Position numbers and translations under genes: made by a program
Notes under the pieces: model-generated
Told to the model about the DNA's origin: nothing
What the model saw: only the letters and a program-made list of their open reading frames with translations
Database searches by the model: none
Shown: piece after piece, positions 1 to 6,862 of the stretch
How positions within the stretch are numbered: position 1 is the first letter of the stretch
Layout of the letters: every line of letters begins with the position of its first letter
Assembly: GCA_017545585.1 (NCBI GenBank)
Contig: JAFWMK010000001.1
Coordinates: 1 to 47,329, forward strand
Direction of reading: 5' to 3'
From: Candidatus Saccharimonadota bacterium
GTDB lineage: Bacteria > Patescibacteriota > Saccharimonadia > Saccharimonadales > Saccharimonadaceae
DNA length: 47,329 bases

Positions 1-111
1 GCAATCCCCGGATCATTTCTCGTTGTCAGATCCCCGAGGCTTATCGCAGACTCCTACGGCCTTCATCGGTATTGATTGTCAAGGCATCCACTATCAGTGC
101 CCTTAATTACC
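1..111 (-). rRNA. rrl: 23S ribosomal RNA, 5' end (truncated by window edge)
   Basis: The reverse complement from about 111 to 1 matches the conserved start of bacterial 23S rRNA: a GGTAATTAAGGGCAC start, then GTGGATGCCTTG, CGATGAAGG and CTGCGATAAGC in the usual order. Only the first ~111 nt are present. The 5' boundary is placed by comparison with the E. coli start and may be a few bases off. No 16S rRNA or tRNA lies upstream; the next upstream gene is a membrane-protein CDS, so this 23S gene appears unlinked from 16S. Confidence 0.95.
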
Positions 112-312
112 TTTTTATGCATTGACATAACTAGCAATCGATGTTCAATCAATTGCTGATGCTTATGTCTAAAATCTTTTCATCGTTAATTCAACTTGTT
201 AAACAGAGAGCTTCAAGATATCACTTCGGTCACTCCAAAAGCAACCTCATAATATTTCCTCGCTTTCCTTACTTTTGTAGAGGTCGCAAAGGCGACTTAC
301 CTAAACTTCCTC
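112..312 (-). promoter_or_regulatory. 23S rRNA leader with processing stem and boxB/boxA-like signals
   Basis: This is the transcribed leader between the promoter and 23S. Next to the gene, an inverted repeat pairs GACATAA (163-169 read on minus) with TTATGTC (124-130) and AGCAAT with ATTGCT (152-157 / 133-138). It is a candidate RNase III processing stem. Nearer the promoter is a small hairpin, GTCGC-CTTT-GCGAC (283-296). It is followed by GCTCTCTGTTTAACA (197-211), which resembles the rrn boxA antitermination sequence (TGCTCTTTAACA). The boxB-then-boxA order is as in E. coli rrn leaders. The boxA/boxB assignment is an inference from similarity. Confidence 0.5.
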
Positions 313-313
313 T

Positions 314-342
314 ATTATAGCGCACATTTTAGTCGGTGTCAA
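314..342 (-). promoter_or_regulatory. Consensus sigma70 promoter of 23S rRNA
   Basis: On the minus strand TTGACA (337-342) and TATAAT (314-319) are separated by exactly 17 nt, a perfect consensus. The -35 overlaps the last codons of the upstream membrane-protein gene that ends at 329. Expected start site is near 307. Confidence 0.9.
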
Positions 343-1297
343 CACCTTTTTTGTGCTTTTTTATTAAAATCACAATTGCCATAACAACACCTACAATAAT
401 CACTACAACCAAGATCATCAACCAAACAGGGCAAACCATGATTGTTTTCTCTAACACAGATTCCTCGCCAAAAATCTTAACAACCTGTTTAGCTCTAAAA
501 ATACCTACAGCCGGAAGGTCACAACTTTGGACATGATATCTCTCGGTATTCGGGAGAATCATACTAGCCTCCGCATTCTCTTCATTAGTACAGAGCTCTT
601 CGTCTGAAAACATTGGCCAAACCTGAAGAGTATAGTACGCATCAGCGTAAATATTCCCTTCGTTTCTTACCATAGAAGTAGCTTCTAACTTATTATTAGT
701 CAAAACACTCGGCATATCATTTTCAATAATAGTGGCTTTTTCTGTAGTCTTACCGGCTACATTAGCGTAAATAATCGAAGCTATCTGCACTTTGCTTTCG
801 ATACTAGTAGTATTTTTATTATTTTTCCCCGTAGACGCATCAGAAACCAAAATCGAGGCATACTGTGCACCTGCCGGAGCATTTTTTGGAACTTGTACTT
901 TGTAAGTAAGAACCTTAGTGCCATTTGGCTCCAAAGTCCCAGTAGGCTGATCAATCGTGATCCAGTCCATTATAATATTATAATTAGATCGAGTTACTAC
1001 ATCAGAACCGGTATAATCATCCTTCCCGTTATCGCGAGTAGGCGAATACGACCCCACCTTAGCTTCATAGTTCAAAGGTTCTGTAGAGGAAGCGCTATTT
1101 ATTACATTAATCGTACCTTCATACGTTTCTCCTGGAGTTAAGATAATTTTCTGAGACATAGGAGATAAAGTCAAATAGACATTCGCCCCTTCTGCAAAAG
1201 CGCTTGCAAAAGGCAAAAAACCAACTAGAAGATTCACTGCCAACATTAAGCTAGCTATTATTCCACCGCATTTGATCTTAGATATCGTCTTTTTCAT
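329..1297 (-). CDS. Exported Ig-like membrane-anchored protein (WxL-interacting/DUF916-like)
   Basis: This 322-aa protein has an N-terminal signal peptide (hydrophobic run about residues 13-33, small residues before cleavage near AFAEG), an extracellular beta-rich region and a C-terminal membrane helix (about 288-312) followed by a basic tail. Residues 45-70 (LSPMSQKIILTPGETYEG, then TINVINSAS) resemble the opening of DUF916/WxL-interacting proteins, whose first strands carry a PGETYEGTI-type motif. The region NAPAGAQYASILVS also fits that fold. In Firmicutes such proteins bind WxL surface proteins, and a candidate WxL/fimbrial-like protein is two genes upstream. An SD (AAAGGA) supports the start. 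The family call is by eye. Confidence 0.6.
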   Translation of the reverse strand: MKKTISKIKCGGIIASLMLAVNLLVGFLPFASAFAEGANVYLTLSPMSQKIILTPGETYEGTINVINSASSTEPLNYEAKVGSYSPTRDNGKDDYTGSDVVTRSNYNIIMDWITIDQPTGTLEPNGTKVLTYKVQVPKNAPAGAQYASILVSDASTGKNNKNTTSIESKVQIASIIYANVAGKTTEKATIIENDMPSVLTNNKLEATSMVRNEGNIYADAYYTLQVWPMFSDEELCTNEENAEASMILPNTERYHVQSCDLPAVGIFRAKQVVKIFGEESVLEKTIMVCPVWLMILVVVIIVGVVMAIVILIKKHKKGVDTD

Positions 1298-1323
1298 ATT
1301 TTTCCTTTATTATTAATATTATT

Positions 1324-1911
1324 TTACTCTCTTATCTCACAATCAAATCCCATATTATTATAAGCAGTAGAGAGTACTTTTGGAGTATAACTAGACAAAG
1401 CCGTATTTGTCATATCTATCAAAAAAATCTTTGAAAATATAGGTGTCAACATATCCGCAGTAGCAAACAGGCTGATTTTTACTTTATTACCCGAAACGGA
1501 AAAATTCGGCGAAAAATCCTCCATCTTTCTGCTGTTTTTTTGCACGTAATCACCGTACTGAAAATTCATCTTTGCCTCCTCATTCTTCGCAACATCCTCA
1601 CTACTATATAGTATATCAGAATTATAAGAAATATTACTAACTTTTTTATTATTATATATCACCTTTATCGTCTGAATAGCTGATTCTGCGGCCGATAAAT
1701 CAAAAAAAGCATTCGGCGTATCCTTAGATTTCGTTTTGCAATAAAGAAACGAGGTTTCAGTCCCATTGCCATCATTATCAGAAGTCAATTTGGGCTCAGA
1801 GCCTCTTAGTATATTAAATAGAAAAAACACTATCGCTGTTACAAAAACCAAAAAAACTATCAAAACGACAATTGCTTTGATAGATCCTTTCTCCACCTCC
1901 TTCGTTTTCAT
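1324..1911 (-). CDS. Single-pass membrane protein, unknown function
   Basis: This 195-aa protein begins with a short charged cytoplasmic segment, then one strong membrane helix (about residues 13-35), then an extracellular domain of ~160 residues. It has two cysteines (FLYCKTK and FDCEIRE near the end) that could form a disulphide. No family was recognised. It lies between a surface-protein gene and the DUF916-like gene, co-oriented, so it probably belongs to the same envelope unit. The start is preceded by GGGAAAG, a moderate SD. Confidence 0.6.
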   Translation of the reverse strand: MKTKEVEKGSIKAIVVLIVFLVFVTAIVFFLFNILRGSEPKLTSDNDGNGTETSFLYCKTKSKDTPNAFFDLSAAESAIQTIKVIYNNKKVSNISYNSDILYSSEDVAKNEEAKMNFQYGDYVQKNSRKMEDFSPNFSVSGNKVKISLFATADMLTPIFSKIFLIDMTNTALSSYTPKVLSTAYNNMGFDCEIRE

Positions 1912-1977
1912 TTCACTTTCCCTTGTTTAAATTAATATATGGTGTCCACCCACAGTGCCCACCATTTTTACAATACA

Positions 1978-2011
1978 AACTCAGAGGTTAGCTCACGCCA
2001 ACCTCTGAGTT
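1978..2011 (-). terminator. Stem-loop terminator/attenuator after the surface-protein gene
   Basis: A 12-bp perfect stem (AACTCAGAGGTT / AACCTCTGAGTT) with a 10-nt loop lies 6 nt beyond the stop codon at 2018. The minus-strand tail, TTTGTATTG, is only moderately U-rich, so termination may be partial, leaving the downstream genes expressed at a lower level. Confidence 0.65.
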
Positions 2012-2017
2012 CAAATC

Positions 2018-2578
2018 TTAAGCGCCTAACGAAATAGTATAAACTACCTTACCCGAATAAGCACCTGCTTCCTGATTGGCAGCTGCAAATACTTTGTAGG
2101 ATGGGGTAACCGAACCAGAAGTAGCACTACCAGTAGCGACAGTCGCACCAGCGGCACCAGGAACGTTCGTATAATCATTATAGCCAGTAGCAACAGTTGC
2201 ACCACTAGCAGTAACCTTAAGACCCCATGCAGAATTACTTCCACTGAATGTATTCCCAGTAGGAATCTCATAAGTACCACTATACAAAGAGTTCTTGTTC
2301 GTACCTTCAGTAGCACCAGCCGCAGAAACGGTCCAGCCAGTAGCGTTACAGACAATTGAGATCGCTGCACCATCAGCAGTTTGAGCAGCAGAACCAGCAG
2401 TCATGCTAGGAACAGATACTGTACGATTGGTAGTACTATTAGTAACCGTACAACCATCAGAAATTGTTACATTGACGGTATCACTTACGGAACCAAAATC
2501 TGCTGCAAAAGCACCTACGATTGGCATAGCCGCAAGTGCCACAGAAGCTGCACCAGCCGCAATTAACGATTTTTTCAT
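2018..2578 (-). CDS. Secreted beta-sandwich surface protein (WxL-like / SCPU-like)
   Basis: This 186-aa protein has a signal peptide cleaved near GAFAA-DFG. The mature part is rich in Ala, Ser, Thr, Gly and Val, with two cysteines in the first half (ISDGCTV and SIVCNATGW). It ends in AGAYSGKVVYTISLGA, the kind of terminal strand seen in WxL and spore-coat-U/fimbrial subunit domains. I infer a small Ig-like surface or fibre subunit. A consensus promoter, two leader hairpins and a perfect SD (AGGAGGAG) suggest high expression. No membrane anchor is present, so it must be retained by a partner, perhaps the DUF916-like protein ending at 329. Confidence 0.65.
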   Translation of the reverse strand: MKKSLIAAGAASVALAAMPIVGAFAADFGSVSDTVNVTISDGCTVTNSTTNRTVSVPSMTAGSAAQTADGAAISIVCNATGWTVSAAGATEGTNKNSLYSGTYEIPTGNTFSGSNSAWGLKVTASGATVATGYNDYTNVPGAAGATVATGSATSGSVTPSYKVFAAANQEAGAYSGKVVYTISLGA

Positions 2579-2646
2579 TATATTTCTCCTCCTGCTTAAA
2601 AGCAGAATTAATTTTATATTTTATGTTAAATGTATAACCTTTAACA
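2579..2646 (-). promoter_or_regulatory. Structured 5' UTR of the surface-protein gene
   Basis: The leader of about 68 nt contains two hairpins. ATGTTAAA pairs with TTTAACAT near the 5' end, and CTGCTT pairs with AAGCAG immediately before the SD AGGAGGAG. 5'-terminal hairpins commonly stabilise abundant mRNAs; that role is inferred. Confidence 0.5.
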
Positions 2647-2652
2647 TCTCCC

Positions 2653-2681
2653 ATTATAACTAAGCAAAAGCTTAATGTCAA
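2653..2681 (-). promoter_or_regulatory. Consensus promoter with palindromic spacer (surface-protein gene)
   Basis: On minus, TTGACA (2676-2681) and TATAAT (2653-2658) are 17 nt apart. The spacer holds an inverted repeat, TAAGC-TTTT-GCTTA (2661-2674). The same arrangement occurs at 24643-24671 before another surface-protein gene, so the palindrome may be an operator. Confidence 0.85.
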
Positions 2682-2703
2682 TATTTTTTATAACTTTTTT
2701 TAG

Positions 2704-3189
2704 TTATTTTTCCACAAATCGCATCCAATTCAAAAATGCATCATATTTATTATAAGCATCTGCATCTTCATCAGAATCTGCCCTCAAAAAATTCACTACT
2801 TTTCCTGATGACACCACCGCTACTGAAGGATAATATTTCACTGAGTTATATAGAGAAGTTTTTTTCATGTCTTCAAACATGATTTTATAAACTTTTATGC
2901 CATTGTTGATAGACCAATCTTTCACAAACCCTTCCAATCTATCTGCCGTCGTACACCCACCTTGATCCACGAAGATTACAAAAGATTTTTTGTCGGCTAT
3001 TAACTTTTCATAGTCGTCCGCACTAAGTTCTATGTATTCACCATCGCAACTTTCTCCGCAAATATATTCAGAAGAAAGCTTCACTTTCGCACCACCAAAC
3101 ACCCCACTTACTGCCAAAACAAACAACGTTGCGCCACCCACCACAAATAGAAGTCCTAGTAGCAACTGCCAAACTTTTAATTTTTTCAT
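2704..3189 (-). CDS. Membrane-anchored thioredoxin-fold protein with single active-site-position Cys
   Basis: This 161-aa protein has an N-terminal membrane helix (about residues 8-30) and an exported domain. FVIFVDQGGCTTAD (70-83) sits where thioredoxins have strand-CxxC-helix, but the second cysteine is replaced (C79-T-T-A82). YYPSVAVVSSGKVV (119-132) provides the cis-proline (P121) and the following strands. A separate CxxxC (C44, C48) precedes the domain. It could act as a thiol oxidoreductase or a non-catalytic thioredoxin-like binder outside the cell. Its start overlaps the rhodanese-like gene's stop by 4 nt, so the two are translationally coupled. Confidence 0.6.
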   Translation of the reverse strand: MKKLKVWQLLLGLLFVVGGATLFVLAVSGVFGGAKVKLSSEYICGESCDGEYIELSADDYEKLIADKKSFVIFVDQGGCTTADRLEGFVKDWSINNGIKVYKIMFEDMKKTSLYNSVKYYPSVAVVSSGKVVNFLRADSDEDADAYNKYDAFLNWMRFVEK

Positions 3190-3872
3190 TTGTTCTCCGT
3201 TAAGGCGTCCAAATCAATATCATGATATGGTACTTTATAAAAATCATAGACTGTCTTGCCGTCCGCCCCAGTTCGTTTTACTTCTATTTTGTTTGCGCCA
3301 TTATAATACCAGTATCCACCCACATTATAAATTTTATCCGCATCCCAGCCAAGTGCTACCAGCATATTCTTTGTCATCCCTGCATATCCACCACCACCAC
3401 ACATCAAGAATATCACTTTGTCTTTTGGGAATAATGCCTCCAAAACTGCTATAGATTCCTTATAATTTGGCGTATAAACTCCGTTATTATTAGTAAATAA
3501 AGTTTTGCCACGATAAGTATCCCCAACCTGTTCCGGAAGCCCTGTTACATTCATTAAATATGGCAAAGGCACCACCTCAAATCCGTCTACAAATCCAGAA
3601 AGATACGAATCTCCGCCAATTGCCTCATAATTCCCTGGATCTTTAAGCATCCGCATGTCTCGATATACCGCATCGGATCGTCCGAGATATTTATCAATAT
3701 TGGATTCATTGATATTTTTATCAATTCCCAACTGCCCACGCTGCCCCTCAGATAGTTCCGGTTTTGGCAAACTAGCTAATTCCGTACTCGGAAAGGCATA
3801 TCGCCCAATCAAAAATGCCCCTATCGCTAGCACCACCGCACCAGTTATCAAAGACCAAACAACTTTTTTCAT
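3186..3872 (-). CDS. Membrane-anchored rhodanese-like protein
   Basis: This 228-aa protein has an N-terminal helix (residues 5-25) and an extracytoplasmic rhodanese-like domain. The active-site loop CGGGGYAG (C158) is followed by TKNMLVALGWD and IYNVGGYWYY, the normal helix-strand pattern; YRDMRML (70-76) fits the first conserved strand region. It may transfer sulfane sulfur or serve in thiol chemistry with the coupled thioredoxin-fold protein. An in-frame extension of 13 residues upstream only translates the promoter region, so I chose the ATG at 3872, which has SD GTGGAGG. Its TATAAT (3894-3899) overlaps the stop codon of the upstream nuclease gene. Confidence 0.75.
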   Translation of the reverse strand: MKKVVWSLITGAVVLAIGAFLIGRYAFPSTELASLPKPELSEGQRGQLGIDKNINESNIDKYLGRSDAVYRDMRMLKDPGNYEAIGGDSYLSGFVDGFEVVPLPYLMNVTGLPEQVGDTYRGKTLFTNNNGVYTPNYKESIAVLEALFPKDKVIFLMCGGGGYAGMTKNMLVALGWDADKIYNVGGYWYYNGANKIEVKRTGADGKTVYDFYKVPYHDIDLDALTENK

Positions 3873-3894
3873 ATTACCTCCACTTATAATTCCA

Positions 3895-4611
3895 TTATAG
3901 CACAGGTTCATTCGGGCAGGTTGCCAAAATATTATGTATTGCAGTTTTTTCCGCCTCTGTCACCCAGAGCGCATATTTATATTTTACCGACACCTGCCTC
4001 GCCACATACTGACACCGAAATTTTTTATTAGCAGGCAACCAAGTTGCCGCATCTCCATCCGATTTTTTGGTGTTGGCCGATGCGTCCACCGCCAATAAAT
4101 TCAGTGGATCGGTCGCAATTTCATAACGCTTCTCTTTCGTGAAATATTGCGCCCCTTTTTGCCACGCATCCGATAATGCTACTACATGGTCTATTTGTAT
4201 CCCCTTAGAAATCTCTTCACGCGTTTTAAAAATTTTATACTCACCCGTATACGGCTCTTCAAATTCTCCCGCCACCACATTGCACCCATCAAGCACTGCC
4301 GTTTCACCAAACTCCCTTTTTATAATTCTTTGCCTCAAATTACATCCCTCCACTGTGGGCCAACCATTATAAAATTCCTCCCTAGAATAACCTGTTTTTG
4401 GTGCTCTCCCCTTTACTTCCAAAAGCTCCAATATGTTAATCGCCAGCTTATTATCTGAAGTATCGTAGTTACCAATCGCCGCCTCTGCCCCTGTATTTTC
4501 TACTTTTGTAAAAATCTGCTCGTAGCTTTTAGGATTCAAAATCAACCACGCTATCACCCCTACGAGCGCCGTTAAAACTACCGCCAGCCTTCTCCACTTC
4601 AGAATCTTCAC
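3895..4611 (-). CDS. Secreted HNH nuclease (DUF1524/GmrSD C-terminal-like)
   Basis: This 238-aa protein has an N-terminal membrane helix or signal anchor (about residues 8-25). The HNH core is visible: QIDHVVALSDAWQKGA (139-154; D141, H142), then DPLNLLAVDASAN (168-180; N171, N180) and KKSDGDAATWLP (182-193). This order is typical of exported DUF1524-type nucleases that cut DNA non-specifically. In a reduced organism it could supply nucleotides from external or host DNA; that role is an inference. The start is GTG, 8 nt after TATAAT (4620-4625), so the mRNA should be nearly leaderless. The two envelope redox-like genes follow, with their promoter overlapping this gene's stop codon. Confidence 0.85.
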   Translation of the reverse strand: MKILKWRRLAVVLTALVGVIAWLILNPKSYEQIFTKVENTGAEAAIGNYDTSDNKLAINILELLEVKGRAPKTGYSREEFYNGWPTVEGCNLRQRIIKREFGETAVLDGCNVVAGEFEEPYTGEYKIFKTREEISKGIQIDHVVALSDAWQKGAQYFTKEKRYEIATDPLNLLAVDASANTKKSDGDAATWLPANKKFRCQYVARQVSVKYKYALWVTEAEKTAIHNILATCPNEPVL

Positions 4612-4632
4612 TGATTATTATTATAGCATATG

Positions 4633-4661
4633 TTGCTTTTTTTACAAATCTATGATATAAT
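4633..4661 (+). promoter_or_regulatory. Extended -10 promoter, leaderless start at 4669
   Basis: TTGCTT (4633-4638), 17-nt spacer, TGATATAAT (-10 at 4656-4661). The ATG begins 7 nt after the -10 box, where transcription is expected to start. Confidence 0.75.
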
Positions 4662-4668
4662 AAGCGCA

Positions 4669-5271
4669 ATGAACAAGATAGTTAAGGTGTTTTTTGTGTT
4701 TGTAATCGGTCTTGGCCTCTTTGCCTCACCGTCAATTGTCTATGCCGAAGAATCCGTACAACCAGGCGAAGAATGGGATGGAGAAATCAAAGATCCAGCA
4801 GGAACCGAAATCGTCGAACCAGTCGCTCCGGTAGAGCCAGCTCCTGCGCCAGCCCCTGCACCAGCTCCTGCGCCAGCTCCTACACCAGCCCCGACTCCAA
4901 CTCCGGCGTCTAAACCATCTTATGTCGCTCCTGCCATCACGGAAGAACCAGTAACCGCCCCATCAGAACCAGAAGTCCAACAAGAAGTTCCAGAAACCCC
5001 ACAAGAAACTCAAAAAGAAGAAGAACCGGAAACCTCGCAAACAGAAGCATCACAAGACGAGATCGTTCTCGTACCAGAGACCGCCCGTCCTCATACCAAC
5101 CAAAAGATTAGCCTTATGGCAATCGTTTCTACTGGCATAGTAGTCTTTTCTGCTATTTCTATCTGGGCTGGCATAAAAGCTTTCAAGATTCATCGCTACG
5201 AAAAAATCTATCAAGAAGCCATCCAAAAATCAGAAATAGCCAAAAAAGCTCACATCAACCGCGCTGGTTAG
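4669..5271 (+). CDS. Exported bitopic protein with Pro/Ala-rich stalk
   Basis: This 200-aa protein has a signal peptide (cleavage near SIVYA-EES), an acidic region, a run of alternating Pro-Ala then Pro-Thr dipeptides (about residues 58-84), a Glu/Gln/Pro-rich stretch, one membrane helix (about 148-170) and a short basic cytoplasmic tail. The Pro-rich section is probably an extended stalk through the wall. No catalytic domain was found. I moved the start to ATG 4669 because the 13 extra in-frame upstream residues only translate the promoter. It converges with the HExxH peptidase gene, overlapping it by 4 nt at the stop codons. Confidence 0.7.
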   Translation: MNKIVKVFFVFVIGLGLFASPSIVYAEESVQPGEEWDGEIKDPAGTEIVEPVAPVEPAPAPAPAPAPAPAPTPAPTPTPASKPSYVAPAITEEPVTAPSEPEVQQEVPETPQETQKEEEPETSQTEASQDEIVLVPETARPHTNQKISLMAIVSTGIVVFSAISIWAGIKAFKIHRYEKIYQEAIQKSEIAKKAHINRAG

Positions 5272-6233
5272 AATTCATTTACTTTTTCGCTAGAGTTTAT
5301 TGTCATATTAAGCATCTGCCCATGCAATACATTTTCATTATACTCCGCCACTATAGCATTATAACTATTAATTAGATTATTTATGTCGTCATACATAGCC
5401 GACAGATTTTCCTGTTTCAAAACCAACGCCGCCCTTTTTGTATTAAAAACATAGTTGGATGAAAAACAATTTGGAGTCTTTGCACACTCATTGAACTCTC
5501 CTACCTCTGCATTCAAATTCGCCACCGCTGTTTTATATTCATCGGTTTTTCCATTGATTTCGGCCTCAAGCTCACTGGCCTTACCGTGTAATTCTTCCAA
5601 TTTTTTCTCTATCTCTCGAAAAACTGAAATATAACTCTCATAATAATCCACTATTTTATCCTGGTCTTTAAAAATCTCCGCGTAGTGATTTTCCAATTCA
5701 TCAGGTAATTTTTTTATTTCTGTTCCCACCCTTACATATAGTTCTTCCATTTTTTGGTCATCAGAATAAATGTCAATCTCAACACCAATAGTATCTTTAT
5801 TATCCTCGTATACAGAGCTCAAAATCTTGGCCCATTTATCTTTCTCTTTATCACCCATCCGATGATATACCGCATGAAGAAGCTCATGCGCCGCAGTAAG
5901 CTCCCTGATCCCCTCAAGCTCCGCATCTATAATGTTATAAACATACACTTTATCTTCCGTATAACAACCAAGAATCGCATCTTCATTTTCTATTTCTCGA
6001 CATCTCTGGTTAAACTCCTGTTTCTCTTTTAACTCCGGTTGCACTGCGTTAAAAATCCTTGACCCTATATTAGTTAGCTCCAAACTCTCTCTTATCGCCG
6101 CCATTTCGCTGCTTGGTCGATACCCCATTCCTACCACAATATCCTTAATTACTCCGAAATTCAAATACACAAAAACCACCACCAATATCAAAGCTATGCT
6201 CGCCACTACAAAAGACTTACTTCGCCGTATCAT
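5268..6233 (-). CDS. Membrane-anchored HExxH metallopeptidase-like protein with coiled coil
   Basis: This 321-aa protein has an N-terminal helix (residues 9-27) and an exported region. ELTAAHELLHAVYHRMG (111-127) contains the zinc motif HExxH (H116, E117, H120). A conserved-looking EELYVRVGTEI with later DELENHY (about 163-185) may provide the third ligand. From about 185 on the sequence is heptad-like with high Lys/Glu, suggesting a coiled coil. Family and substrate are unknown; host-contact or wall proteins are plausible targets. ATG 6233 lies 6 nt after TATAAT (6240-6245), which has a TGG extension, so the mRNA is leaderless. Confidence 0.65.
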   Translation of the reverse strand: MIRRSKSFVVASIALILVVVFVYLNFGVIKDIVVGMGYRPSSEMAAIRESLELTNIGSRIFNAVQPELKEKQEFNQRCREIENEDAILGCYTEDKVYVYNIIDAELEGIRELTAAHELLHAVYHRMGDKEKDKWAKILSSVYEDNKDTIGVEIDIYSDDQKMEELYVRVGTEIKKLPDELENHYAEIFKDQDKIVDYYESYISVFREIEKKLEELHGKASELEAEINGKTDEYKTAVANLNAEVGEFNECAKTPNCFSSNYVFNTKRAALVLKQENLSAMYDDINNLINSYNAIVAEYNENVLHGQMLNMTINSSEKVNEF

Positions 6234-6256
6234 ATTACCATTATACCAAAATATGT

Positions 6257-6345
6257 CATAATTATATCTAAATTAACAGATACATAGGTTGGTTATAAAT
6301 TGGGAGTAGGAATCTTGAATTTCTAAACCAACCCGTTTCTTTTAT
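6257..6345 (+). ncRNA. Candidate small RNA with leader resembling that of ychF
   Basis: Following a TGTCATAATTATA-type -10 (about 6258-6267), the segment AACAGATACATAGGTTGGTT closely matches the ychF leader at 6929-6949. It then forms a hairpin: GGTTGGTTATAAATT (6289-6303) pairs with AATTTCTAAACCAACC (6318-6333), followed by CGTTTCTTTT, a terminator-like tail. No ORF with a start signal is present. A transcript of about 70 nt is inferred; alternatively it is a relic of a duplicated leader. Confidence 0.35.
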
Positions 6346-6404
6346 CCCGTTTTCAGTTAAAATCCACCTGCCAAAACCAAAATAGAAGGACATCAAAACC
6401 AAAC

Positions 6405-6456
6405 AAAAAAAGAAGGCGACATCCCGCATATATCCAATGCAGGACTCGCCTCCAAT
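6405..6456 (-). terminator. Strong intrinsic terminator, possibly the body of a short RNA
   Basis: On minus, AGGCGA (6446-6451) pairs with TCGCCT (6414-6419), and CCTGCAT with ATGCGGG (6437-6443 / 6423-6429), followed by TCTTTTTTT. It terminates the nuclease gene ending at 6475. Because a promoter-like sequence (6463-6491) lies just upstream, it may also define a separate ~52-nt RNA. Confidence 0.8.
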
Positions 6457-6462
6457 AACTTA

Positions 6463-6491
6463 ATTATACTCCAATTACTTTTCAAAATCAA
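6463..6491 (-). promoter_or_regulatory. Promoter-like sequence at the 3' end of the nuclease gene
   Basis: On minus, TTGATT (6486-6491), 17 nt, TATAAT (6463-6468). The -35 is within the last codons and the -10 is 6 nt past the stop. The same arrangement exists at the paralogous gene at 28828. Function is inferred. Confidence 0.5.
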
Positions 6492-6855
6492 GTATCTTAC
6501 GGGATTTGGTAATTACCTTTAATTTTTGCAAGTTTTTCGAACTGCCAAACTCTTTCTCTAACTCTTGCAAACATCTTTCCTGCGAGCGTTTTGCTCGCCT
6601 CAAATCAACAATAACATTCCTGGATTGTTTCACCGCCTTTTGAATTGTATTCTGCATCAAATATTTTCCTTCACCTTTCGGACTTTTCATTTCCCATCTT
6701 AGCCCGTTCATCACAATATCTGGTGCATGAACTCCTTTTTTCTCACTCTTTGGAATCAATTCCACATCGCTCCCCATTTCGGTAAATAACAGAATCGTCT
6801 TATATTCATGTTTCTCTAAGATAACACCATTTGGGATAATTTTACCTTTTTTCAT
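6475..6855 (-). CDS. Standalone CdiA-CT-like PD-(D/E)xK nuclease domain protein (paralogue A)
   Basis: This 126-aa protein matches the C-terminal nuclease (tRNase-type) domain found at the ends of contact-dependent inhibition toxins and some phage head proteins. The core is APDIVMNGLRWEMKSPKG (44-61), giving D46, E55 and K57 as PD-ExK residues, followed by the helix-strand IQKAVKQSRNVIVDLRR (71-87). There is no signal peptide or delivery domain, so it acts inside the cell or is exported by an unknown route. The ATG at 6855 is 7 nt after TATAAT; an in-frame ATG at 6864 overlaps the -10 and was rejected. A paralogue is at 28828-29223. No linked protein immunity gene was recognised. Confidence 0.7.
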   Translation of the reverse strand: MKKGKIIPNGVILEKHEYKTILLFTEMGSDVELIPKSEKKGVHAPDIVMNGLRWEMKSPKGEGKYLMQNTIQKAVKQSRNVIVDLRRAKRSQERCLQELEKEFGSSKNLQKLKVITKSRKILDFEK

Positions 6856-6862
6856 GCGAAGC

